Source of the DNA: Burkholderia aenigmatica
Lineage (GTDB): Bacteria > Pseudomonadota > Gammaproteobacteria > Burkholderiales > Burkholderiaceae
DNA: 49,857 nt
Direction: 5' to 3'
Assembly (NCBI RefSeq): GCF_902499175.1
Contig: NZ_CABVQC010000069.1
Span: 1-49,857 of the forward strand
Part shown: positions 1 to 6,405 of the stretch, in pieces
How positions within the stretch are numbered: the stretch's first letter is position 1
Layout: each line of letters starts with the position of its first letter
The notes under the pieces: model-generated
Told to the model about the DNA's origin: nothing
The model's database searches: none
What the model saw: the letters and a program-made list of their open reading frames with translations, nothing else
Made by a program: the position numbers and the translations under genes

Positions 1-165
1 GCCAACGCCGCGGCGCCGAGGGCCGCGAGCCTGCCGCCGATCCGGCGCCCGCACCGGCCGCACCGGCCCGCCAGCGACGCGCAGCCGCTCGTCGCCACGC
101 CGCGCGACGACAACCACCGTGCGACGGCCCCCGCGAAGGCGGCGGACGCCGGCACCGCTCATTAA
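1..165 (+). CDS. mrdA: Penicillin-binding protein 2, C-terminal end (partial)
   Basis: Reading from base 1 in frame 1, an open frame runs to TAA at 163-165 and ends ...DAGTAH. The 54 visible residues are rich in Pro, Ala and Arg. This fits the low-complexity cytoplasm-independent tail that follows the transpeptidase domain of PBP2 in betaproteobacteria. No catalytic motif is inside the window, so the call rests on position: the frame stops 11 bases before rodA, and mrdA-rodA is the usual order at the end of the mre operon. PBP2 cross-links peptidoglycan for side-wall elongation with RodA. Confidence 0.7.
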   Translation, partial: ANAAAPRAASLPPIRRPHRPHRPASDAQPLVATPRDDNHRATAPAKAADAGTAH

Positions 166-176
166 CGGAGAAAGGC

Positions 177-1325
177 ATGCAATTCGACAAGCGCGCCTGG
201 CTCGACAAGATCAAGCAGATGTTCGCGGGCTTCGACCGCCCGCTCGCCCTCATCGTGTTCCTGCTGCTGTGCGTCGGCATCGTCACGCTGTACAGCGCGG
301 CGATCGACATGCCGGGCCGCGTCGAGGACCAGTTGCGCAACATCCTGCTGACGTTCGTGCTGATGTGGGTGATCGCCAACATCCCGCCCACCACGCTGAT
401 GCGCTTCGCGGTCCCGCTCTACACGTTCGGGGTCGCGCTGTTGGTCGCGGTCGCGCTGTTCGGGATGACCAAGAAAGGCGCAAAGCGCTGGCTGAACGTC
501 GGCGTCGTGATCCAGCCGTCGGAAATCCTCAAGATCGCGACACCGCTGATGCTCGCGTGGTACTACCAGCGCCGCGAAGGCGGGGTGCGCTGGTACGACT
601 TCGTCGCCGCGTTCGGGATCCTGCTGGTGCCGGTCGGGCTGATCGCGAAGCAGCCCGACCTCGGCACGGGCCTGCTCGTGTTCGCGGCCGGCTTCTTCGT
701 GATCTACCTCGCCGGCCTGTCGTTCAAGCTGATCGTGCCGGTGCTCGTCGCGGGCGTGATCGCGGTCGGCTCGATCGCCGTGTTCGAAGAACGCATCTGC
801 CAGCCCGAAGTGCAGTGGCCTCTGATGCACGACTACCAGAAGCACCGCGTGTGTACGCTGCTCGATCCGACCTCCGACCCGCTCGGCAAGGGCTTCCACA
901 CGATCCAGGCCGTGATCGCGATCGGCTCGGGCGGCGTGCTCGGCAAGGGCTACCTGAAAGGCACGCAGGCGCACCTCGAATTCATTCCGGAAAAGCACAC
1001 CGACTTCATCTTCGCGGTGTTCTCCGAGGAATGGGGGCTCGTCGGCGGGCTCGTGCTGCTGACGCTTTACATGGCGCTGATCGCACGCGGGCTTTATATC
1101 GCCGCGCAGGGCGCGACGCTGTTCGGCCGCCTGCTCGCGGGCTCGCTCACGCTCGCGTTCTTCGTCTACGCGTTCGTCAACATCGGGATGGTGAGCGGCG
1201 TGCTGCCGGTCGTCGGCGTGCCGCTGCCGTTCATGAGTTATGGCGGCACCGCGCTCACGACGCTCGGCATCGCGATCGGGATGATCATGAGCGTCGGGCG
1301 GCAGCGGCGGCTGATGAAGAGCTGA
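177..1325 (+). CDS. rodA: Rod shape-determining SEDS glycosyltransferase RodA
   Basis: This 382-residue polytopic protein polymerises lipid II into glycan strands during cell elongation and works in the inner membrane with PBP2. About ten hydrophobic segments are visible. The SEDS signature lies near residues 338-362, with PVVGVPLPFMSYGG before the last helix. The conserved K-x-Q-P-D-L-G-T-G stretch near residue 155 is also present. The length is typical for RodA and shorter than FtsW. The start ATG at 177 has a GGAG/AAAGG ribosome site just upstream and follows the PBP2 stop by 11 bases, so the two are surely cotranscribed. A strong hairpin terminator follows the stop. Confidence 0.96.
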   Translation: MQFDKRAWLDKIKQMFAGFDRPLALIVFLLLCVGIVTLYSAAIDMPGRVEDQLRNILLTFVLMWVIANIPPTTLMRFAVPLYTFGVALLVAVALFGMTKKGAKRWLNVGVVIQPSEILKIATPLMLAWYYQRREGGVRWYDFVAAFGILLVPVGLIAKQPDLGTGLLVFAAGFFVIYLAGLSFKLIVPVLVAGVIAVGSIAVFEERICQPEVQWPLMHDYQKHRVCTLLDPTSDPLGKGFHTIQAVIAIGSGGVLGKGYLKGTQAHLEFIPEKHTDFIFAVFSEEWGLVGGLVLLTLYMALIARGLYIAAQGATLFGRLLAGSLTLAFFVYAFVNIGMVSGVLPVVGVPLPFMSYGGTALTTLGIAIGMIMSVGRQRRLMKS

Positions 1326-1350
1326 CCGCGCGGCACCCATCGCAGAAAGA

Positions 1351-1377
1351 AAAACGGCGCCTCGGCGCCGTTTTTTT
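1351..1377 (+). terminator. Rho-independent terminator after rodA
   Basis: Arms ACGGCGC (1354-1360) and GCGCCGT (1365-1371) form a GC-rich stem with a CTCG loop. A run of seven T follows, and A residues precede it. It lies 26 bases past the rodA stop and ends the mre/mrd operon. The A-rich left side means it could also stop transcripts from the minus strand Sel1 gene. Confidence 0.88.
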
Positions 1378-1418
1378 CGACCAGGCATGTCGAACGCAGT
1401 CGCGCCGCGCGCCCCCGC

Positions 1419-2195
1419 TCACGGCGGCGGCGCATGCGCGCCGCCCGGCTCCGCGCCGCCCCCCGATGCCGGCCCCTGCGCCTTCAGCCGCGCGCTCAGC
1501 TCCTTGAATTTCAGCCCGGCCGTCTCGTCGCCCTGCGCGGCCGCCGCCGCGTAATACGCCCGCGCGATGTTCAGGTTCTGCGCGACGCCGTCGCCACCGC
1601 GCTCGTAGAACGACGCGGTCACGTACTGCGCGGTCGGCTCGCCCGCGTCGGCGGCCTGCTTGTACCACGCGAACGCCTGCCGGTTGTCGCGCGGCGTGCC
1701 ACGCCCGTCGAGGAACTGGTTCGCGAGCGACAGCTCGGCCTGCACATGCCCCTGCTTCGCCGCCCGCAGGAACCAGCGATGCGCTTCGGCCGGATTGCGC
1801 GCGACAAACTCGCCGTCGTCGAGCATCCGGCCATACACGTACTGCGCATGCGACATGTTTGCGTCGGCCGCGCGCTTGAGCCAGCGCAGCCCTTCGTCGA
1901 CGTTCGCCGTCACGCCTTCGCCCGTCAGCAGCATCATCGCGTAGTTGAATTGCGCGAGACGGTCGCCGCGCTCGGCCGCGTCGTGGAACTGCACCAGCGC
2001 CGCACGATAGTCGCCGGCGTTATAGTCGGCGACCGCCGATTGCGTCTCGTGCGACGGATCGGGCTTCGCTTGCGGCGCGCCCTGCGCGGCGGCCGCGATA
2101 CACACGGCCCACAGGCCGAGCATCGCGCCGACCTGCCCACGCACCCCGATCGCGCCCCGTGCGCACCCACGGCACGCGCCATCGCCACCGTTCAT
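1419..2195 (-). CDS. Exported Sel1-like repeat (TPR-type) protein
   Basis: This 258-residue protein has at least four Sel1-like repeats between about residues 65 and 235. Repeated elements include GLRWLKRAADANMSHAQY, AHRWFLRAAKQGHVQAELSL and AFAWYKQAADAGEPTAQY. Each has the two-helix pattern with conserved Ala and Gly. A hydrophobic stretch (MLGLWAVCIAAAAQGAPQ, residues about 25-42) looks like a signal peptide, so the protein is probably periplasmic. Sel1 repeats are protein-protein scaffolds with no enzymatic activity, and the partner is unknown. The start at 2195 has a GGAGG site 7 bases upstream and overlaps the aldolase stop by four bases (ATGA), so translation is coupled. Confidence 0.85.
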   Translation of the reverse strand: MNGGDGACRGCARGAIGVRGQVGAMLGLWAVCIAAAAQGAPQAKPDPSHETQSAVADYNAGDYRAALVQFHDAAERGDRLAQFNYAMMLLTGEGVTANVDEGLRWLKRAADANMSHAQYVYGRMLDDGEFVARNPAEAHRWFLRAAKQGHVQAELSLANQFLDGRGTPRDNRQAFAWYKQAADAGEPTAQYVTASFYERGGDGVAQNLNIARAYYAAAAAQGDETAGLKFKELSARLKAQGPASGGGAEPGGAHAPPP

Positions 2196-2977
2196 GACCG
2201 CACCTCCTGCAGCGCCTGCCGCGTGGCACGCAACAGCCAGGTCACGTCGGCCGACAGCGTAATCATCCGGTAGCCGGCCTCGCGATACTGGCGCGCGGCC
2301 GCCGTGTCGCCCGCGAAGATGCCGACCGCGACGCCGGCCTGCCGGCCGGCCGCGAGCACGCGCGCCATCGCGATTTCGACGTCCGGGTGGCGGATGTCAC
2401 CGAGATGCCCGAGGCTCGCCGCGAGATCGGCCGGGCCGACGAACAGGCAGTCGACGCCGGGCAGCGCCGCAATCCGCTCGACTTCGTCGACGCCGCGCGC
2501 CGATTCGATCTGCACGATCACCGCGACCTGCGCGTTCGCCGTCTGCACGTAATCGCGGCGCATGCCGAACGCCGCCGCGCGCACCATGCCCGCGACACCG
2601 CGCAGCCCGTCCGGCGATTCGGGCGACGGATAGCGCGTCAGCCGCACCGCGTGCGCGGCGTCGTCCGGCGTCTCGATACCGGGAAACATCAGCGTGCGCG
2701 CGCCCGCATCGAGCGCGCGCTTCACGAGCCACGGTTCGCGCGCCGGCACGCGCACGACGGGCTCGCTCGGCAGATGGGCGGCGGCGATCGCGCGCAACTG
2801 CGATGCAACATCGCGGCTGTCGTTCGGCGCGTGCTCCATGTCGATGCAGAGCCAGTCGTAGCCGGCATGCGCGAGCGCTTCCGCGGCCGAGTCGCTGCCG
2901 AGCGACAGCCACAGGCCGTACAGCGGCTCATCGCCGTCGCGCAGGCGTTGTTTGAGGGAATTGGTGAGCGTGCTCAT
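2192..2977 (-). CDS. HpcH/HpaI family aldolase (class II, metal-dependent)
   Basis: This 261-residue enzyme belongs to the HpaI/GarL aldolases, which split 4-hydroxy-2-oxo acids (or make the reverse aldol) using pyruvate and a divalent metal. Visible hallmarks are the catalytic base His49 in IDMEHAPND, FPGIETPDDA, the metal Glu in QIESARGVDE, and GPADLAASLG near residue 175. The substrate cannot be told from sequence; candidates are 4-hydroxy-2-oxoheptanedioate, 5-keto-4-deoxyglucarate or rhamnonate products. The frame stays open upstream, but the ATG at 2977 has GGAGG eight bases before it and starts where the family starts. It is followed by the coupled Sel1 gene. Confidence 0.88.
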   Translation of the reverse strand: MSTLTNSLKQRLRDGDEPLYGLWLSLGSDSAAEALAHAGYDWLCIDMEHAPNDSRDVASQLRAIAAAHLPSEPVVRVPAREPWLVKRALDAGARTLMFPGIETPDDAAHAVRLTRYPSPESPDGLRGVAGMVRAAAFGMRRDYVQTANAQVAVIVQIESARGVDEVERIAALPGVDCLFVGPADLAASLGHLGDIRHPDVEIAMARVLAAGRQAGVAVGIFAGDTAAARQYREAGYRMITLSADVTWLLRATRQALQEVRS

Positions 2978-3286
2978 CGATACGGCCTCCTGGACGGAAC
3001 GGCAATCGAACGGGACAAGCAACGGGCAAAGCGGAGCGCGACACGCCGCGCAGCGAAGCACGGCGGCGCCAGGACCGGGCCCTGGAACCTTGGTCGGCCG
3101 TGGGCGGCCGATCTGACAGCGCCGGCCGCGCGATGGCGCACGGCTGCGTTTTTCGGCGCCACGCAACGATCATAGCGCGGCGTTACGCGGAATGTGGAAA
3201 CGGACGGGGAGCGAGACGGGGAAGCCGCGGGATGCGGCGTCGGCAGGCAGCCCGCGCCGGCTGGCGGGGCTGCCCGGAAGGCGGGA
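2978..3286. other. Intergenic region between the aldolase gene and queD
   Basis: No gene is supported in these 309 bases. The arms GGCAGCCC (3246-3253) and GGGCTGCC (3267-3274) form a perfect hairpin 13 bases past the queD stop. No T-run follows on the minus strand, so it is a weak terminator candidate at best. The aldolase promoter should lie near 2990-3150, but no convincing -35/-10 pair is visible. Confidence 0.5.
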
Positions 3287-3739
3287 TCAGCGGCCGGGCT
3301 GGCGCTCGACGTCGGCCCAGCAGTTCGGCGTTTCGTACAGGCGCACGCGCTCGAGCCGCAGGTTCACGCCGTAGTGCGCGTCGTACACGCTTGCGAGGAT
3401 GTCGAACGCAATCGCCGCGAGGTTCTCGACGGTCGGGATCCGGTCGATCACGACCGTCTTGTGGTCGGCCATCTGCTCGAGGAACGAGCGCACGACGTCG
3501 TCGCGCGCATAGACCAGGAACGCATGGTCCCACTTGCCGACCAGGTGCTCCATCGCGAGCGCCTTCACGTCGGCGAAATCCATCACCATGCCGCGGTCGG
3601 GCGCCCCCTCGGTATCGACGAGATCGCCGCGCAGCGTGACTTCGAGCACGTAGCGATGACCATGCAGATTCCGGCACTGGCTGCGGTGATCGGGAATGCG
3701 GTGGCCCGCGTCGAATTCGAGTTTTCGGGTAATCAGCAC
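3287..3739 (-). CDS. queD: 6-carboxy-5,6,7,8-tetrahydropterin synthase QueD
   Basis: This 150-residue enzyme turns 7,8-dihydroneopterin triphosphate into 6-carboxytetrahydropterin, the second step toward preQ0 and queuosine. The zinc ligands His13 (DAGHR), His26 and His28 (NLHGH), the catalytic Cys22 and the PTVENLA and YETPNCW motifs are all present. The length is a little above the usual 120-140 residues. It follows queE by 18 bases on the same strand, so queC-queE-queD form one pathway unit. The first ATG in frame is used. Confidence 0.95.
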   Translation of the reverse strand: MLITRKLEFDAGHRIPDHRSQCRNLHGHRYVLEVTLRGDLVDTEGAPDRGMVMDFADVKALAMEHLVGKWDHAFLVYARDDVVRSFLEQMADHKTVVIDRIPTVENLAAIAFDILASVYDAHYGVNLRLERVRLYETPNCWADVERQPGR

Positions 3740-3757
3740 GATGTCAAAAGCCGTGGC

Positions 3758-4390
3758 TCAGGGAATGTTCAGATATTTGTGGGTCTGCATCGACAGCCGC
3801 CACTGCGGATGACGCTTGCACCAGTCGATCGCGAGCTTCGTGTTGAGGTCGCGCGACGGGCCGTCCATCGGCTGGACGAGGAAATACTCGAAGTCGAGCT
3901 TCGCGTACTCGGCCAGCCGCTGGTTGTCCTGCGGGATCACAACCTTCAGTTCGTTGCCCTTCGTGACGACGAGCGGCGCGTCGGCCTTCGGGCTCACGCA
4001 GATCCAGTCGATCGATTCGAGCACCGGCAGCGAGCCGTTGGTCTCGATCGCGATCTCGAAGCCGGCCGCGTGCAGCGCGTCGACGAGCGGCTGGTCGAGC
4101 TGCAGCATCGGCTCGCCGCCCGTGCAGACGACGAAGCGGTGCGCCTCGCCCTCCGGCCACAGGCCGGCGATCGTCGCGACGAGCGCTTCGGCGTCCTTGA
4201 ACTTGCCGCCGTTCTCGCCGTCGGTGCCGACGAAGTCGGTATCGCAGAAGCGGCACACGGCCTCCGCACGATCCTCTTCGCGGCCCGACCACAGATTGCA
4301 GCCGGCGAACCGGCAGAACACGGCCGGCCGGCCTGCGTTCGCGCCCTCGCCCTGCAACGTGTAGAAAATTTCCTTGACCGCGTAAGTCAT
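3758..4390 (-). CDS. queE: 7-carboxy-7-deazaguanine synthase QueE (radical SAM)
   Basis: This 210-residue radical SAM enzyme contracts the 6-carboxytetrahydropterin ring to 7-carboxy-7-deazaguanine. Its iron-sulfur cysteines are Cys31, Cys46 and Cys49, that is CX14CX2C instead of the classical CX3CX2C. This variant is established for QueE of Burkholderia multivorans and supports the genus assignment. FYTLQGEGANAGRP at the N terminus and CTGGEPMLQ (SAM-binding GGEP) confirm the family. It sits between queC (84 bases upstream) and queD. Confidence 0.95.
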   Translation of the reverse strand: MTYAVKEIFYTLQGEGANAGRPAVFCRFAGCNLWSGREEDRAEAVCRFCDTDFVGTDGENGGKFKDAEALVATIAGLWPEGEAHRFVVCTGGEPMLQLDQPLVDALHAAGFEIAIETNGSLPVLESIDWICVSPKADAPLVVTKGNELKVVIPQDNQRLAEYAKLDFEYFLVQPMDGPSRDLNTKLAIDWCKRHPQWRLSMQTHKYLNIP

Positions 4391-4474
4391 CGTGCTTCGT
4401 CCGGCTCGCGCCGCTCGTTATCGATCAAAATCCGGATCGGAATCCGTTGTTCATTCACCGTGCCGCGGCGCGCT

Positions 4475-5209
4475 TCACAGCGGCGCTTCGGTCACGCGTT
4501 CACCCTTCAGGTAGGCCTCGTAGCCGCGCTTGCGCAGCTTGCAGGCCGGGCATTCGCCGCAGCCGAAGCCCCACTCGTGCAGTTCCGCGCGCTCGCCCAC
4601 GTAGCAGGTGTGCGTCTCGACGCGGATCAGTTCGACGAGCGCTTCGCCGCCGAGTTGTTCGGCGAGCTGCCAGGTTTGCGCCTTGTCGAGCCACATCAGC
4701 GGCGTCTCGAGCACGACGCGCGTGTCCATCCCGAGGTTCAGCGCGACCTGCAGCGCCTTCATCGTGTCGTCGCGGCAATCGGGATAGCCCGAGAAGTCGG
4801 TCTCGCACATCCCGCCGACCAGCACGCGCAGCCCGCGGCGATAGGCGATCGCCGCGGCGATCGTCATGAACATCAGGTTGCGGCCCGGCACGAACGTGTT
4901 CGGCAGGCCGTTCGCCGCCGTCTCGATCTCGATCGTGCGCGTCATCGCGGTATCGCTGATCGCGCCGAGCACCGACAGGTCGATCATGTGATCGTCGCCG
5001 AGCCGGTCCGACCAGGCGGGAAAATCACGCTTCAGCGCTTCGCGCACGCCTTCGCGACATTCGAGCTCGACGCGGTGGCGCTGGCCGTAATCGAAGCCGA
5101 GCGTCTCGACCGTCTGGTAGCGTTCGAGGGCCCATGCCACGCACGTGGCCGAGTCCTGCCCGCCGGAAAACAACACGAGCGCGCCGTCTTTAGCGTCTGT
5201 CCGAATCAC
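4475..5209 (-). CDS. queC: 7-cyano-7-deazaguanine synthase QueC
   Basis: This 244-residue ATP-dependent enzyme converts 7-carboxy-7-deazaguanine plus ammonia into preQ0. The PP-loop SGGQDS lies at residues 15-20. The zinc-binding cysteines near the C terminus are in GFGCGECPACKLR, with a further Cys upstream (THTCYVGER). The frame is open 38 codons further upstream, but that part is arginine/proline-rich and unlike the family. The GTG at 5209 with GGAG eight bases upstream starts the known N terminus (xIRTDAKDGALVLFSGG). It is the first gene of the que unit. Confidence 0.94.
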   Translation of the reverse strand: MIRTDAKDGALVLFSGGQDSATCVAWALERYQTVETLGFDYGQRHRVELECREGVREALKRDFPAWSDRLGDDHMIDLSVLGAISDTAMTRTIEIETAANGLPNTFVPGRNLMFMTIAAAIAYRRGLRVLVGGMCETDFSGYPDCRDDTMKALQVALNLGMDTRVVLETPLMWLDKAQTWQLAEQLGGEALVELIRVETHTCYVGERAELHEWGFGCGECPACKLRKRGYEAYLKGERVTEAPL

Positions 5210-5527
5210 CGTGATACTCCGTGAATGTGTAGGCTCGCGTCGCGCTGCGCCCCGGGGCCGGCTGCCGCCGGGCGGCCCGACGCGTGCCGGCCTGGGCCGG
5301 CTCGACCAGTATAGGCAGCGCAATCGGCCGCGAACGCGGCGGAGCGCTTATACCGCCCATCGCGCGGCATCGTTGCCGCGCGCCACGACGGCGCCACGCT
5401 GGCAGCCTGCCGTGCGCATGAAGCGATGCGCTAAGTTATTGAGCGGGCACGGATTTTATCACGCCCACACGAATGCTGCCGGGCAGCCGCCCCACACCAC
5501 TCATCACGCAAACCCCACCACAAACGA
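5210..5527. other. Intergenic region upstream of queC
   Basis: No gene is seen between queC and the tRNA-Phe terminator. I looked for a preQ1-type riboswitch in front of queC and did not recognise one. A queC promoter is expected here, but no clear boxes stand out. Confidence 0.45.
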
Positions 5528-5561
5528 AAAACCCCAAGAACCTTCCGATTCTTGGGGTTTT
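5528..5561 (-). terminator. Rho-independent terminator after tRNA-Phe
   Basis: The arms AAACCCCAAGAA (5529-5540) and TTCTTGGGGTTT (5549-5560) are a perfect 12-bp inverted repeat around an 8-base loop. On the minus strand the hairpin lies a few bases past the tRNA 3' end and is followed by TTTTCG. Confidence 0.9.
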
Positions 5562-5566
5562 AATTC

Positions 5567-5642
5567 TGGTGGCCTGGGACGGAATCGAACCATCGACACG
5601 CGGATTTTCAATCCGCTGCTCTACCAACTGAGCTACCGGGCC
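5567..5642 (-). tRNA. tRNA-Phe (anticodon GAA)
   Basis: On the minus strand this 76-base gene folds as a full cloverleaf. The D arm is GCTC...GAGC, the anticodon stem GCGGA/TCCGC encloses TTGAAAA (anticodon GAA), the T arm GATGG/CCGTC encloses TTCGATT, and CCA is encoded. In the acceptor stem GGCCCGG pairs with CCAGGCC except for a C5-A68 mismatch. A strong promoter and terminator flank it, so it is a single-gene unit. Confidence 0.97.
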
Positions 5643-5656
5643 AACGAAGAAGAGAA

Positions 5657-5685
5657 AGTATAGCGACCCTTCTTCACTTGAGCAA
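5657..5685 (-). promoter_or_regulatory. Sigma-70 promoter of tRNA-Phe
   Basis: Read on the minus strand, a -35 TTGCTC (5685-5680) and a -10 TATACT (5662-5657) are separated by exactly 17 bases. The -10 ends 14 bases before the tRNA 5' end. Confidence 0.8.
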
Positions 5686-5703
5686 GTACTTTCGCAAAAT
5701 ATT

Positions 5704-6405
5704 TTATACGGCGCCTTCGGACGGCTTCTTGCCGAGCTCGACACCGAGCTGCTTGAGCTTGCGATACAGGTGCGTGCGCTCGAGGCCCGTCTTCTCTGCG
5801 ACGCGCGTCATGCTGCCGTTTTCGCGTGCGAGATGATACTCGAAGTACGCACGCTCGAACGCATCGCGCGCTTCGCGCAACGGGATGTCGAACGGGATCG
5901 CGGCCGTCTGGCCCGCGAGGCCCAGTGCCGAAGCCATGTCTTCGCCGAGCGTCGGCAGCGCGGCCGCGGAGGCAACCGCCGCGGGCCCTGCCGCCTGCCC
6001 CGCGCCGACCTTCGCCGCCGCGTTCGCGGACACCGGCGCCGCACCGCGTGCGAGGCCGTGCTCGACGGACTTCAGCAGCTTCTGCAGCGCGATGGGCTTC
6101 TCGAGGAAATCGAGCGCGCCGATCTTCGTCGCCTCGACGGCCGTATCGATCGTCGCGTGCCCGGACATCATGATCACGGGCATCGTCAGCAGCCCCTGCG
6201 CCGCCCACTCCTTGAGCAACGTCACGCCGTCGGTATCCGGCATCCAGATATCGAGCAGCACGAGATCGGGCGCCTGATTCAACCGGTATTCCCGCGCGGC
6301 CTGCGCGTTCTCCGCCGCCTCGACGACATGTCCTTCATCGCTGAGGATCTCCGAGAGCAATTCCCGGATGCCCATTTCATCATCTACCACCAGGATGGTT
6401 GCCAT
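5704..6405 (-). CDS. NtrX-like response regulator: receiver plus Fis-type HTH, no AAA+ domain
   Basis: This 233-residue regulator has a receiver domain (residues 3-115) with acidic pocket DDE at 8-10, phosphoacceptor Asp52 (LLDIWMPD), Ser81 and Lys103. An Ala-rich linker spans about 120-165. The C-terminal Fis-type helix-turn-helix, near residues 190-225, contains RVAEKTGLERTHLYRKLKQL. The sigma-54 AAA+ module of true NtrX/NtrC is absent, so it should bind DNA but not remodel sigma-54 polymerase, more like ActR/PrrA regulators. Its ATG directly abuts the kinase stop (6406-6408), which pairs the two. Target genes are unknown. Confidence 0.9.
   Translation of the reverse strand: MATILVVDDEMGIRELLSEILSDEGHVVEAAENAQAAREYRLNQAPDLVLLDIWMPDTDGVTLLKEWAAQGLLTMPVIMMSGHATIDTAVEATKIGALDFLEKPIALQKLLKSVEHGLARGAAPVSANAAAKVGAGQAAGPAAVASAAALPTLGEDMASALGLAGQTAAIPFDIPLREARDAFERAYFEYHLARENGSMTRVAEKTGLERTHLYRKLKQLGVELGKKPSEGAV

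Noticed and set aside
3194..5224. Open frame of 676 codons on the plus strand
   Set aside because: It is the antisense of queD, queE and queC. It is rich in Arg, His and Ala with no domain, as expected for a GC-rich shadow frame.
5210..5527. preQ1 riboswitch before queC
   Set aside because: No compact hairpin with A-rich tail and nearby ribosome site pairing was recognised. The que genes here appear without a visible riboswitch.
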